A stretch of 64,000 nucleotides of DNA from an uncultured Lachnospiraceae bacterium (GTDB lineage Bacteria; Bacillota; Clostridia; Lachnospirales; Lachnospiraceae), in contig CAJUHY010000002.1 in the NCBI GenBank assembly GCA_910585895.1, forward strand, positions 1 to 64,000, given 5' to 3'. A program made the position numbers and the translations under genes. The notes under the pieces are model-generated. The model did no database searches and had not been told where the DNA came from. It was given only the letters and a program-made list of their open reading frames with translations. This document shows, in pieces, positions 28,399-37,543 of this stretch (the first letter of the stretch is position 1; each line of letters opens with the position of its first letter).

Positions 28399-29421
28399 CT
28401 AATTGGTCTTAAGTAAACCGTATATTTTATTAGTTATACTCGAAAGTTCCATCTGATGTTGGACCGCTCCAATATCATATGCAACTTTGGGCATTCCATA
28501 TACCACGCAGGTAGCCTCATTTTGTCCAATTGTCTTGGCTCCTGCCTTGCGCATTTCCAAAAGGCCATTCGCTCCATCGCCTCCCATACCGGTAAGGATG
28601 ACACCCAGCGCATCCTTGCCTGCCGTCTTAGCCACAGAAGAGAACAGGACATCCACGGAAGGGCAATGGCCGCTTACCTTTTCCCCTGCCTTACATTCCA
28701 CCTGGTAAACACCGTTTACCTTTACCAAACGCATATGCTTATCTCCCGGCGCAATCAGTACGCGCCCCGGAAGAACTTTATCGCCTGTAACTGCCTCCTT
28801 CACTGCCACCTGGCACTGATTATTCAAACGATTGGCATACATATCCGTAAATCCCGGAGGCATATGCTGTACAATTACCACGCCCGGAATATCCGTGCGG
28901 AACTGTTTTACCACTTCAAATATTGCTTCTGTCCCTCCGGTAGAAGCCCCAATGGCAATCACCATGTCTTTCTTGACTGCGGAAACGCCATTCACCGGAT
29001 AAGACTCCACACGTTTCAAATTCCCCACCTTAACGGTGGAAGCAATCTTAATCTTTGTCCCCAATTCTTTGCGGATAAATTCACTGACCTTTGTGCGGTC
29101 TACAGTGTTGGGCTTACACACAAAGTCTACTGCCCCAGCCTCCATGGCATCAAACACCCTGGCATCCAATGCACTGATTACCACTACCGGCAAAGGATAT
29201 TGCGGCATCAGCTTTCTCAGAAACTGAATACCGTCCATACGGGGCATCTCTACGTCCAAAGTCATCACATCCGGGCGGTATTCTATAATAGCATCCCTTG
29301 CTGCATAAGCATCCCCTGCCTGCGCCACAACCTCTAAGTACGGATCCTCACTCAGACTCTGCACCAGCAAATTGCGAAATAGTACAGAATCATCCACTAC
29401 TAACACTCTAATCTTTTTCAT
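28399..29421 (-). CDS. cheB: Chemotaxis methylesterase/deamidase CheB
   Basis: 340 aa: receiver domain (VVDDSVLFR, phospho-Asp in MTLDVEMPRMDG, Lys in CKPNT) plus the C-terminal methylesterase with the catalytic Ser in IGASTGGTEAI, His in VQHMPPGFT and Asp in GMGGDGANG. It removes methyl groups from receptors when phosphorylated by CheA, opposing CheR. AGGAGAATCAG precedes the start. Confidence 0.96.
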   Translation of the reverse strand: MKKIRVLVVDDSVLFRNLLVQSLSEDPYLEVVAQAGDAYAARDAIIEYRPDVMTLDVEMPRMDGIQFLRKLMPQYPLPVVVISALDARVFDAMEAGAVDFVCKPNTVDRTKVSEFIRKELGTKIKIASTVKVGNLKRVESYPVNGVSAVKKDMVIAIGASTGGTEAIFEVVKQFRTDIPGVVIVQHMPPGFTDMYANRLNNQCQVAVKEAVTGDKVLPGRVLIAPGDKHMRLVKVNGVYQVECKAGEKVSGHCPSVDVLFSSVAKTAGKDALGVILTGMGGDGANGLLEMRKAGAKTIGQNEATCVVYGMPKVAYDIGAVQHQMELSSITNKIYGLLKTN

Positions 29422-29437
29422 CTGATTCTCCTACTCT

Positions 29438-30241
29438 CTATTTCTGATAGATTGACGGCTCGACATACTTAAAAGCTGTCCCTTTTCTGTTAATTGCTTC
29501 TGTCGTCCCAATGAACAGATAGCCTCCCGGCTCCAGAAAATCATATATTTTACGAAGCAGCTGAAGCTTCGTCTCCTCATCAAAATATATCATCACATTC
29601 CGCAGAAACACAACATGGAACGGTCTTTTGAACGGAAGTGGGTTCATCAAATTAAACTGCCGAAAAATCACTTCATCCCGCAGCTCCTTCTTGGCCTGGT
29701 ATTCCTCTTCATTCAGTTTGTCAAAGAACCTCCTGCGCCATTTCTCCGGCAGCGGCTCAATCTGTTCCGCAAGATACTTGCCCCGCTGTGCATGCTGCAG
29801 GACTTTTGTGGAAATATCAGTCGCCAGTACTTTCGTATCCCATCCGGAGTGATCGAGCCCGAAATAATCTTTCAGCACCATGGCTATCGTATATGGCTCC
29901 TCGCCCGTGGAGGACGCCGCAGACCAAATCCGCAAATCTTTCCTTGCCGCTTCCTTGGCTTTGAGCGTCGGAAGCACTTTCTGACGCAAGAATTCCATAT
30001 GCTCAAATTCACGCATGAAATATGTATGGTTGGTGGTCAGGGCATTGATGAGGTTCCTCGCCTCATTCCCGGCCGGGTCATGCTCCACCTTCGCCATATA
30101 CTCGTCAAAACCATTGTATCCATTCCTTAAAATATAATTTTCCAATCTCCCATTGATCAATACTCGTTTCTCACTAAGATCGATTCCGGTTGTATGTTTG
30201 ACATACCCTACAACCCGGTGAAATTCACTATCTGTAATCAT
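29438..30241 (-). CDS. cheR: Chemotaxis receptor methyltransferase CheR
   Basis: 267 aa. A CheR N-terminal helical domain (about 5-60) is followed by a SAM-dependent methyltransferase with WSAASSTGEEPYTIAM, ATDIS, FLRNVMIYF and GTTEAINR. It methylates glutamates on the receptor coiled coils. First gene of the operon, with AGGAG before its start and a strong promoter at 30340-30368. Confidence 0.96.
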   Translation of the reverse strand: MITDSEFHRVVGYVKHTTGIDLSEKRVLINGRLENYILRNGYNGFDEYMAKVEHDPAGNEARNLINALTTNHTYFMREFEHMEFLRQKVLPTLKAKEAARKDLRIWSAASSTGEEPYTIAMVLKDYFGLDHSGWDTKVLATDISTKVLQHAQRGKYLAEQIEPLPEKWRRRFFDKLNEEEYQAKKELRDEVIFRQFNLMNPLPFKRPFHVVFLRNVMIYFDEETKLQLLRKIYDFLEPGGYLFIGTTEAINRKGTAFKYVEPSIYQK

Positions 30242-30339
30242 CTTGACTTACTCCTATCATTTCAAAATTTCTACCGATCAAATTAGTATCTTCCCTGCGA
30301 TACAAGCTCCTTCCAAAAGCTCATTTTCCTATTCGTTTT

Positions 30340-30368
30340 ATGATACTATATTTCTTTTTGCTTGTCAA
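30340..30368 (-). promoter_or_regulatory. SigmaA-type promoter of the che operon
   Basis: Minus strand TTGACA (30363-30368), exact 17-bp spacer, TATCAT (30340-30345), about 100 nt before cheR. A vegetative rather than a flagellar sigma-28 promoter. Confidence 0.75.
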
Positions 30369-30421
30369 TTCTTGTTAAATTTTGGCATATGCCGGCCAAT
30401 CGCTTTTCCCTTCGGCAAAAC

Positions 30422-31513
30422 TCAGTTTTCCGCCGGCCTGCTGTGCCGTAATTGGTTCCTGATTTTCACAAATACATCAACAATATCCGGGTCAAAGTAT
30501 GTGCCGCTTTCCTCTATGATAATCTGGATGCTTTCCTGCGGGCTGTAAGTCCCCGCCTGCCCCTCTTCCCCGGTGAGGGTATCGTAATTATCCGCGACAA
30601 TGGCTATCCTTGCAGAAAGCGGGATGTCTTTCCCGGATATACCTCCCGGGTAACCGCTTCCGTCCCAGCGGGCATGATGGTAACGGGCAATCTCAACCGC
30701 CATCGGCAAAAAGCTGTTCTCCGGCGTATTCTGGTACACTCTCTCTAAAATTTCCGCCCCTTGCTCCGCATGGTGCCGTATCTGCTTCTCCTCTCCTTCC
30801 TGCCCTGGCTCCTCAACTTCATCATCCGTGGGGACACGGAGCTTACCGATGTCATGAAGTCTGGATGCGACTTCGATGGTATTGATAAAACCCTCTGATA
30901 TATCTTCGGCAAATTCAGGGCTGAACTGTAGGCTCTGTGCCAGCAGCCGGCAATTATACGCCACGTTTTCCATATGATTCGCCGTGTCGGAATCACGCTG
31001 TTCCGTAAGCGCTGCCAGTGCATAAAGGATGTTCTTCTGTTCATCCTCAATCCTCCTGGCCTGGCTGCTGATTACACTGTGGAGCCTGCGGTTGCTCAGT
31101 TCCAGCTCTTTCTGCATTTCGTACAGCTTCAGGTGGTTATTCACCCGCATCGTGACCTCAGTGACCTCAAATGGCTTGCCGATATAATCTACCGCTCCAA
31201 GTTTAAATCCCCGCACCTTATCCTCGCTGGAATCTGCCGCTGAGATAAATATCACGGGAATATCCCTGGTAAGCGGATTGCTTTTCAGACGCTCACAGAA
31301 TTCATAGCCGTCCATTTCCGGCATGAACACATCGAGCAGAACCAGCTGGGGGCGGCTCTCTGAAATCAATACCGCCGCCTCCGATGCGTTCGACGCGCAT
31401 CTGGGTATGTAGCCCATTCCTTCTATGATATTCTCCAGGATAAGCAGATTTGTCTCCACATCGTCCACAATCAGAATCTGCGGTACTTTTTCGGATTTGC
31501 CTATATTTCCCAT
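30422..31513 (-). CDS. Response regulator with HD-GYP domain
   Basis: 363 aa from the ATG at 31513 (GGAGGG 8 nt upstream; the kinase stop is 1 nt away). The receiver domain has VDDVETN, LLDVFMPEMDG and GKPFEV. A helix-rich linker leads to an HD-GYP domain with RLHDIGKL, HHAEQGAEIL, HHARWDGSGYPGG and VADNYDTLTG, all metal-binding His/Asp present. Such proteins hydrolyse cyclic di-GMP, or related dinucleotides, under control of receiver phosphorylation. It forms an operon with the hybrid kinase upstream, its likely partner. Confidence 0.9.
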   Translation of the reverse strand: MGNIGKSEKVPQILIVDDVETNLLILENIIEGMGYIPRCASNASEAAVLISESRPQLVLLDVFMPEMDGYEFCERLKSNPLTRDIPVIFISAADSSEDKVRGFKLGAVDYIGKPFEVTEVTMRVNNHLKLYEMQKELELSNRRLHSVISSQARRIEDEQKNILYALAALTEQRDSDTANHMENVAYNCRLLAQSLQFSPEFAEDISEGFINTIEVASRLHDIGKLRVPTDDEVEEPGQEGEEKQIRHHAEQGAEILERVYQNTPENSFLPMAVEIARYHHARWDGSGYPGGISGKDIPLSARIAIVADNYDTLTGEEGQAGTYSPQESIQIIIEESGTYFDPDIVDVFVKIRNQLRHSRPAEN

Positions 31514-31514
31514 C

Positions 31515-32951
31515 TTACATCCCTCCGATAGTTTCCTCAAACACAGCCCTCAAATTCTCATACTGCTCCACGCTCTTGTCGTGGTCTCCCTTCCGCACAT
31601 TCATTTCCAGGCGGAAAGCAGCCCTTTTTAAATCCTTTGGCGCCTGTTCCATCAATTCCTTTATATTATGTGCAAAGTTCTCCGCTTTGTCCCAAGCTTC
31701 TACCTCCATGCACAAAATCAGCTTCTCCATCTTCCCCTTGATTTCCTGCACGTTTTCCGGCGTGCCAAACTGGAAAAACTTCTCCACGCTGTCAAATCCA
31801 GGAAGCTCCTGATTCTGGTTGATGAACTCAAACTGTTCAACGGCCTGCTGCTCTTCCTTGGCCTTCTGCGCCACATGCAGGCGAACAGAAAATGAAAAAC
31901 TGCTTCCTTTCCCTTTTTCACTGTCCAGATGGACGCTGCCCTGCATCAGCTCAATCAGCTGCTTGGTAATCGCAAGCCCTAACCCGGTTCCGCCGTATTT
32001 CCTTGTAATAGAGGCGTCTACCTGGGAAAAGCTCTTGAACAGCTTATCCTGTTCCTCTGGGGAAATACCGATGCCTGTATCAGATACGACAAAAAACAGC
32101 TCAATCTCATCGTCAAACTGCACGGTCTTCGTGACTTCTATATTAATATATCCTACGCTGGTAAACTTCACTGCGTTAGACAGGAAATTGTTCAATATCT
32201 GCGTCAGCCGCAGCTCGTCGCCAATCAGGTATTCCGGAATTGTCTTATCGATATTGACCATGATGCGCAGGCCCTTGGCGTTGATTGCCGGGATATTCGT
32301 CTCTACCGTATGGTTTATCATCTTATAGAAATTAAATTCCTTCTGCTCAATGACAAACTTGCCCGCCTCAAGTTTCGAAAAATCCAAAATGTTGTTGATG
32401 ATAGCAGACATATTGTCACAACAGCGGATGATGATATCCAGCGTATTGCTTACCTCCGGCGTCACCCCATTCTCAAGGAGATTCGTCACATGACCGCGGA
32501 TTCCGTTGACCGGCGTCCGCAGCTCATGGGTCACGTTCGCCACAAATTCATTGCGGACTTTGAGCGTCTCCTCCATCTCCTCTTTCATACGGACAAGCTT
32601 ACGCTCTGTCTCTTTCAGTTTGGCAATATTGATGGCAAACAAAAGGTTCTGCCCATTGCCTGCCTTGACGGCCATACGCACCGGGAAACAAGTCCCGTTC
32701 TTACGGTACATCATGCCCTCTGTCATTTCCCGCGCAGCTTCCAGGGGAAATCCCCCTTCTTCCTGATGGAGTTCCGCCGGAAGCAATTTGTCCAGCCCCA
32801 GCTTCTCCAACTCCTCCCCATACCCAAGCTCTTCCCTAGCCAAGGCGTTCGCATAAAAAATCCTGCCATCCCCGTCAAACCTGAGAATAATCTCCAGGGA
32901 TGCGTCTGCAAAACTGTGGATGTCTTCTCCTGACAGCATTCCTTCTCCCAT
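31515..32951 (-). CDS. PAS sensor histidine kinase with C-terminal HPt-like domain
   Basis: 478 aa from the ATG at 32951, with AGAGG 8 nt upstream. No membrane segment is seen, so it is cytoplasmic. Order: PAS domain (about 15-115; [19 protein letters not shown]), coiled coil, HisKA with phospho-His in [11 protein letters not shown], HATPase_c with [18 protein letters not shown] and GGTGLGLAI, then a degenerate HPt-like bundle around [19 protein letters not shown]. It lacks a receiver domain, so the HPt-like part may pass phosphate to, or dock, the HD-GYP regulator encoded 1 nt downstream. Confidence 0.9.
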   Translation of the reverse strand: MGEGMLSGEDIHSFADASLEIILRFDGDGRIFYANALAREELGYGEELEKLGLDKLLPAELHQEEGGFPLEAAREMTEGMMYRKNGTCFPVRMAVKAGNGQNLLFAINIAKLKETERKLVRMKEEMEETLKVRNEFVANVTHELRTPVNGIRGHVTNLLENGVTPEVSNTLDIIIRCCDNMSAIINNILDFSKLEAGKFVIEQKEFNFYKMINHTVETNIPAINAKGLRIMVNIDKTIPEYLIGDELRLTQILNNFLSNAVKFTSVGYINIEVTKTVQFDDEIELFFVVSDTGIGISPEEQDKLFKSFSQVDASITRKYGGTGLGLAITKQLIELMQGSVHLDSEKGKGSSFSFSVRLHVAQKAKEEQQAVEQFEFINQNQELPGFDSVEKFFQFGTPENVQEIKGKMEKLILCMEVEAWDKAENFAHNIKELMEQAPKDLKRAAFRLEMNVRKGDHDKSVEQYENLRAVFEETIGGM

Positions 32952-33006
32952 TGTTTCCACCTCTTTTTAAAAATGTGTGCTTTTGCACACTGATACCACT
33001 ATATCT

Positions 33007-33035
33007 AGTATACGATTTCAAAAATAAGGTGTCAA
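33007..33035 (-). promoter_or_regulatory. Strong sigmaA promoter for the kinase/HD-GYP operon
   Basis: Minus strand TTGACA (33030-33035), 17-bp spacer, TATACT (33007-33012). The leader has a GTGTGC/GCACAC hairpin (about 32974-32990) shortly before the ribosome binding site. Confidence 0.78.
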
Positions 33036-33049
33036 GAAGAAAATCAACC

Positions 33050-33076
33050 GGGAGGGAAAATCATTCTTTCCCTCCC
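33050..33076 (-). terminator. Terminator of the GH30 gene
   Basis: GGGAGGGAAA and TTTCCCTCCC (10-bp stem, 7-nt loop) 16 nt past the GH30 stop. The T-rich stretch after it is interrupted (GGTTGATTTTC). Confidence 0.65.
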
Positions 33077-33091
33077 AGTTTATCCCAATAT

Positions 33092-36000
33092 TTATTTCAC
33101 TTTTGCTTTGGCAGGAAGCCCAGCTTTCTTTAACAGCTTCTGATAGCTTTTTACTTTATTTTTAGGAACACTGACTTTTGCTTTGCCCGCAATGCCTTTG
33201 AATGCCTGTTTTTTCACGGTTTTTAACTTCTTGGCCTTAATATTTACAGTCTTTAGTTTGGAATCCTGATAGAATGCCTTGCTGTCAATCACAGTAATTC
33301 CTGTGCCAAGCGTGATTGTTGTCAGCTTCTTATTAGAAGCAAATGCAGAGGTCCCAATCCTGGTAACATTATTTCCCACAGTAACTTTTTTCAGCTTCGT
33401 ATTCTTATAAAATGCTTTTTTGCCGACTGCTGTGACTTTAAAAGTATATCCGTTGATATCCACGGTAGCCGGAATATTGACAGAAGTGTACGTCTTCTTT
33501 GCCGGTTTGGTCACAGTCACCGTACCGTTTGCGGGCGCTGAATTGGTGACTTTATAATACAGCGTCCCCACCTTGTGGGTGGTATTTTTCCCAGGTACCG
33601 GCTTCTCTGCCGCCGCTGCTTTCACCACTGTCGCCGTTGCCACATCATATTTGGTCTTGTCAAACGCAGATTCCGCCTTTACGGTCAGCTTGGCTGCTGT
33701 TTCATCTGCCGCCACTGTCAGCAAACCGGTGCCGCTAACCTTTGTCTGGCTGCTGGCATTGCCGCTGACGCTCCAATTCACGGTGGATGGCGCACCGCCC
33801 GAAGCGACAACCTGAGCCTGGAACTGTTTCGCCGCTCCTGCCTGCACACTTGCCGTTTTGGGAGTAACGCTTACCGAAATGACCTCGGGCGTTATCCCTG
33901 CTGCCCCTACCGTCACAAGCGCTTTCGCGGACTTCGCATTATCAAACGTAGATGTTGCTCTGACTGTTATTTGGCTTGCCGTCTCATCCGCAGCTATTTT
34001 TAACAGTCCATTCCTGCTGATAGATGTACTGTAACTGTTGTTTCCGTCTATCGTCCAGTCCACCGTCTCCGGCGCGCCATTTACTGCTGCCACAGCTGCC
34101 GCAAACTGCTGGCTCTCTCCCACAGCCATTGCCTTTTCCTGAGGCGTTACGCTGACGGAGGCAACAGCCGGGATTCCCTCAGAAGCATAAGCATTGTCCA
34201 CCTTCCACTGCTGAAGCATGGAAGCGCTGGCTGCCGTCTGTATCGCCTTGCCGTCTGCGGAAAATGCCAGGTACAGGCCGCTGGTTACATTTTTAAACTT
34301 CACGTACTCTCCGCTTTCCTCCATCACCCAGTTCTGGTTATCTTCCCCAGTATCCTGCCAGATAATCAATTCCGCTCCGTCATTGGAAGAGCCGCCGTCC
34401 ACCGCTGCCAGATGGAAACTCTTAACGTTCATCAGTTTCACTGTCTCCTGTGTCCCCACCTTGGCCGGCTGAAGGTACCACTGCTGGTTCGCCTGGCCGC
34501 TGTAATCCCAGACAAATACCTTGGAAAGCGTTGCCGCGCCGCCGCCGTTGATGCAGAGCGCTTTGTCCGTCTCGGCATTCTTGATGGAAACAATCTTATC
34601 CTGAGAGAGAATCTGCCTCATATCCTTCTCATTGCCGGTTAGGGGCGTTCCCTGAGCGGTAAAGGTATGGATGGAATGCGCAGGGAGTTCCGCTGTCACC
34701 TTACGTCCGTTAAAATTGATATCTACCGTCTTCGCACTGTTGCTTCCATTCTTGACCAGCAAGGAAATCGTTCCGTCTGCATTGCGGAATGCAATTTCAC
34801 GCTGCTCGGCGGAATAAACGGAGTCTTGTTCCTTATCAGCATTCGTGTTCGGAATATATTCCTGATTATAGGTACCGCTGCTCTCAATCCTGCGTGCATT
34901 TGCCCTTACAGCATCGGTATAATGCTTAATATTATAATACTGGGGATTGATGGTATATTTCTTGGTCGTTTCGTTCACCGTTATCGGCGCATTCTGCGGC
35001 CATGGCGGCGTCGCCGTATTATACCCTCCGGGATTCTCGCCGTCCCATTCCAATACAAGATTCCACATATTATAAGCAGAAATGCCATAAGAAAAATACA
35101 TATACATGACATCAAACTGATACTCTGCATACTGCCAGTCATTGTTGCCGTTGCCGCACATGGTCTCCGACTGCATCATGCCCTGGTTGAATCCTGTATG
35201 GAACAGCGAACGTGCCTTGTTGTAAGACCACCACTGAAAATTGATGCCGGAAATATATTTCCTTGCCTCCATATCATTCAGCGTGGGGTCCATCAGGCTG
35301 TCATCGGAGTTCGTAAACGTTCCCAGATAAATCTGCACACCCAGCTCTTCCATCTGCGGTCCGAGGTATTTGAGGAAATCGCGGAGGCATTCACCCGTCC
35401 AGCGGCAGGAAGAATAGAGCGTCCACATGGTCGGCTCATTCTGGGGAGACACCATGTAGATTTCGACGCCTTCCTTGTCATACGCCTCGATGAATTTGCG
35501 GAAATACAAAGCATATGCCCTATAATTCTCCTCCGTGCCATGGAACCAGCCTCCTATCAGATTCTTATGGGGCGCAGTATTATTTTCACCCTCCTGTTTC
35601 ATCCAGGACGGCGGGGACCAGGGGGAAGCCCAGATTTTCAGGTTCGGCTGACGCTTCAAAGCTTCCCTGATATAAGGGATAAGCATCTCCTTATCGCGCT
35701 CTATAGAAAAATTCACCATTTCATAATCATTCTCCGTCTCATTGAGCGAATATAAATCCATCGCGAAATCGCTGGAACCTATGGGCATCCTCGCCATTGT
35801 CAGATGCAGCCCCTCCGGCTCATTGGGGTCAAACAGCAAGTCCAGGATATGGTTCCGTTCCTCCTCCGTCAGCATCTGCAGCTTGTGCCATCCACGCTCA
35901 TTAAAGCAGCCGCCCCAGATATTCTGTGCCATCTCCTGATATGTAATGTTCTCATCCACATCGATATACAGATCATTGTGGTTACTGTCATCCCATGCAG

Positions 36001-36199
36001 TCGTCTTCAATGTCCCCTTGTCCTGCATGTATTTCCCTTCCTGCGACATCACCCATTTCACTTCCCCGGCTGTATCCGCAGCCTGGCTGACTGACGGCGC
36101 TGCCAGCCCGATACCTCCCACAGCCATACTGGCAGAAAGCAAAACGGTCAAAAATGCATTTTTAGCTCTTGTCAATTTCTTACAATGTTTTTTCATCAT
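33092..36199 (-). CDS. Secreted multimodular GH30 glycosidase
   Basis: 1,035 aa with an N-terminal signal peptide (LTRAKNAFLTVLLSASMA...). The GH30 barrel plus side beta-domain (about 45-520) shows SPWSPPSWMKQ, the acid/base Glu in MVSPQNEPT and the nucleophile Glu in MMQSETMCG. Then a ricin-type CBM13 module (about 545-680; QQWYLQPAK, NQNWVMEE), two Big2-like Ig modules (about 695-870; SVSVTP repeats) and a C-terminal BspA-like leucine-rich domain (about 880-1035). Relatives act on beta-1,6-glucan, glucosylceramide-type or xylan substrates; the subfamily cannot be set by eye. The C-terminal module closely resembles that of the GH127 enzyme at 4222-9564. AGGAGGGG precedes the double ATG. Confidence 0.9.
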   Translation of the reverse strand: MMKKHCKKLTRAKNAFLTVLLSASMAVGGIGLAAPSVSQAADTAGEVKWVMSQEGKYMQDKGTLKTTAWDDSNHNDLYIDVDENITYQEMAQNIWGGCFNERGWHKLQMLTEEERNHILDLLFDPNEPEGLHLTMARMPIGSSDFAMDLYSLNETENDYEMVNFSIERDKEMLIPYIREALKRQPNLKIWASPWSPPSWMKQEGENNTAPHKNLIGGWFHGTEENYRAYALYFRKFIEAYDKEGVEIYMVSPQNEPTMWTLYSSCRWTGECLRDFLKYLGPQMEELGVQIYLGTFTNSDDSLMDPTLNDMEARKYISGINFQWWSYNKARSLFHTGFNQGMMQSETMCGNGNNDWQYAEYQFDVMYMYFSYGISAYNMWNLVLEWDGENPGGYNTATPPWPQNAPITVNETTKKYTINPQYYNIKHYTDAVRANARRIESSGTYNQEYIPNTNADKEQDSVYSAEQREIAFRNADGTISLLVKNGSNSAKTVDINFNGRKVTAELPAHSIHTFTAQGTPLTGNEKDMRQILSQDKIVSIKNAETDKALCINGGGAATLSKVFVWDYSGQANQQWYLQPAKVGTQETVKLMNVKSFHLAAVDGGSSNDGAELIIWQDTGEDNQNWVMEESGEYVKFKNVTSGLYLAFSADGKAIQTAASASMLQQWKVDNAYASEGIPAVASVSVTPQEKAMAVGESQQFAAAVAAVNGAPETVDWTIDGNNSYSTSISRNGLLKIAADETASQITVRATSTFDNAKSAKALVTVGAAGITPEVISVSVTPKTASVQAGAAKQFQAQVVASGGAPSTVNWSVSGNASSQTKVSGTGLLTVAADETAAKLTVKAESAFDKTKYDVATATVVKAAAAEKPVPGKNTTHKVGTLYYKVTNSAPANGTVTVTKPAKKTYTSVNIPATVDINGYTFKVTAVGKKAFYKNTKLKKVTVGNNVTRIGTSAFASNKKLTTITLGTGITVIDSKAFYQDSKLKTVNIKAKKLKTVKKQAFKGIAGKAKVSVPKNKVKSYQKLLKKAGLPAKAKVK

Positions 36200-36334
36200 T
36201 TCGTCCCCTCCTCCATATTTTTTATATATGATACTATATTATATAATTTTATGTCGGCAGTTTGTATGCATTTCCGATGAAAAATTACGCATTTTTGAGC
36301 ATTTTGCCTTTTCTGTCTCTCAACACTCGAACAA

Positions 36335-36524
36335 GCCCACTTCAACCCCCAACCCCCATTCTTGGGGGCGCTGGACATCTGGCAGATGTCCGTTTAGCGC
36401 GGACCGCAGTGAAACGGAGACGGTTTGCACACTTTGACGCGCCGAGTGCGCATATTATTTTTATCTTATAGGAAAGGCACTTTCACGCTTTAGCGTGACA
36501 AGGTCCTTCCTATAAGATAAAAAA
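36335..36524. repeat. Composite intergenic hairpin repeat
   Basis: In order: CCCCC/GGGGG hairpin (36353-36368), perfect 19-bp palindrome GGACATCTGGCAGATGTCC (36373-36391), the block at 36425-36445 shared with 12.95 kb, and a long stem TTTTTATCTTATAGGAAAGG / CCTTCCTATAAGATAAAAA (36458-36524) with an inner TCACGC/GCGTGA loop. No protein frame is convincing. This fills most of the 435-nt gap between the GH30 start and tRNA-Tyr. Confidence 0.7.
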
Positions 36525-36550
36525 CTGCCTCTTCGTTTAGAAAAGGCAGT
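36518..36550 (-). terminator. Terminator after tRNA-Tyr
   Basis: ACTGCCT and AGGCAGT stem (36524-36550) followed by TTTTTTAT on the minus strand. It overlaps the right end of the composite repeat. Confidence 0.75.
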
Positions 36551-36573
36551 CATCAAAATTCATAATAAAGTTA

Positions 36574-36597
36574 AATGGATGGAGAAAGATTCGAACC
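36574..36597 (-). repeat. Duplicated 3' end of tRNA-Tyr
   Basis: 24 nt identical at 23 positions to 36633-36656, which covers the acceptor 3' strand and T arm of the tRNA-Tyr gene. The copy lies 59 nt downstream of the true 3' end and breaks off after the T loop. It may be an integration footprint or the relic of a second tRNA gene. Confidence 0.65.
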
Positions 36598-36634
36598 GCT
36601 TTGGTTTTTCCCCACTGTTTATTTATCTATTCAA

Positions 36635-36716
36635 TGGATGGAGAAGGATTCGAACCTTCGAAGGCGTTGCCAACAGATTTACAGTCTGCCCCCTTTGGCC
36701 ACTCGGGAATCCATCC
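36635..36716 (-). tRNA. tRNA-Tyr (anticodon GTA)
   Basis: 82 nt. Acceptor GGATGGA/TCCATCC with discriminator A; D arm with GAGTGGCCAAAGGGG; anticodon loop CTGTAAA flanked by GCAGA/TCTGT; a long class II variable arm; T arm AAGGTTCGAATCCTT. CCA is not encoded. A terminator lies at 36518-36550. Confidence 0.95.
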
Positions 36717-36759
36717 ATATGCAAGGGCAATTAACTTTTCGCTTTTGCCCTTGACCGTA

Positions 36760-37328
36760 TTAGATTATAGCACATGTTCCTGGTTCTTGCAAGGATTTTT
36801 TTGATTTTCCTAGCGAATTGAATATTGCCATTGATAACGGTGACACAGGCAAATCAAAATTTACATCGCCTGTTTCCAGCCTTGAAACAGTTAAAATCTC
36901 CTGCACCATCGTTTCAAGGGTATTAGCAACCTCCAAAGACCTTGACAAATACTTTTCATGGTTCTTATAAGCCCCCACCCCCAATAACATCCCTTCCAAC
37001 TGTCCTTTATTGCAAGCTTATGCGATGATGCATTCAGGCTTTTTTCCAATATTCCCAATTCATCGTTCCGGTTTCCTTCCAGTTTCCATTCCAATTGCAG
37101 ATCAGACATCTTCGCTGATATATAGCTAAACCTTAAAACCGGCTTCGTAATTAGATGTGAATAAATCCCAGATGCTGCAAACGCGATTACAACGATAATA
37201 CAGAAAAGAACAGGAAAAATATGCCGGAAAGACTGCTGTATCTGGGCAAGCTGCCCCGCCGTTCCATATACTGTAAGCATGTAACGCACATCGCTGCCCA
37301 AAAACGAAAAATAATAGCTGCTTGACAA
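36760..37328 (-). pseudogene. Broken sensor histidine kinase
   Basis: Two overlapping frames hold pieces of one VanS/PhoR-like kinase. The upstream frame (36891-37328) has an extracellular end, a membrane helix (FPVLFCIIVVIAFAASGI) and a HAMP region (ITKPVLRFSY, NDELGILEKSLN). The downstream frame (36760-36999) has the post-H-box helix (LEGMLLGVGAYKNHEKYL, VQEILTVSRLETGD). The H-box itself and the ATPase domain are missing, so an internal deletion with a frameshift and a 3' truncation have occurred. Not functional. Confidence 0.75.
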
Positions 37329-37364
37329 TACAGGATATGACTAAAATTATGACTATCCTTACTG

Positions 37365-37532
37365 CTAACTGTTTCTTTCATATTTACGTGATAATATAAT
37401 CGATGTATATTTTTCCACTAGCCTTTGCGTTATTTCTTCACTTTTCTTAATCAATTCTGCCTGTTTCATCCCCCATTCAGCGGCAGCTTTGTTATCTTCT
37501 AATTTCTCGCTTAAAATAACTTTTTCAGTCAT
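37365..37532 (-). CDS. 55-aa hypothetical protein
   Basis: Starts MTEKVILSEKLEDNKAAAEW at 37532 with a very good AGGAGGGATTGAT upstream, and ends SRKYERNS. Highly charged and helical, with no membrane segment. Not recognised. AT-rich DNA unlike the flanking core genes. It follows another small frame (37544-37795), and its ribosome binding site overlaps that stop codon, so the two look like a pair. Confidence 0.5.
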   Translation of the reverse strand: MTEKVILSEKLEDNKAAAEWGMKQAELIKKSEEITQRLVEKYTSIILSRKYERNS

Positions 37533-37543
37533 ATCAATCCCTC

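Noticed and set aside
34667..35755. 362-codon plus-strand frame inside the GH30 gene
   Set aside because: Antisense shadow of the GH30 catalytic domain, which carries NEP and SET motifs on the minus strand.
36635..36716. tRNA-Tyr read as tRNA-Leu or tRNA-Ser because of its long variable arm
   Set aside because: The anticodon loop CTGTAAA gives GTA, and the D-arm and variable arm match bacterial tRNA-Tyr.
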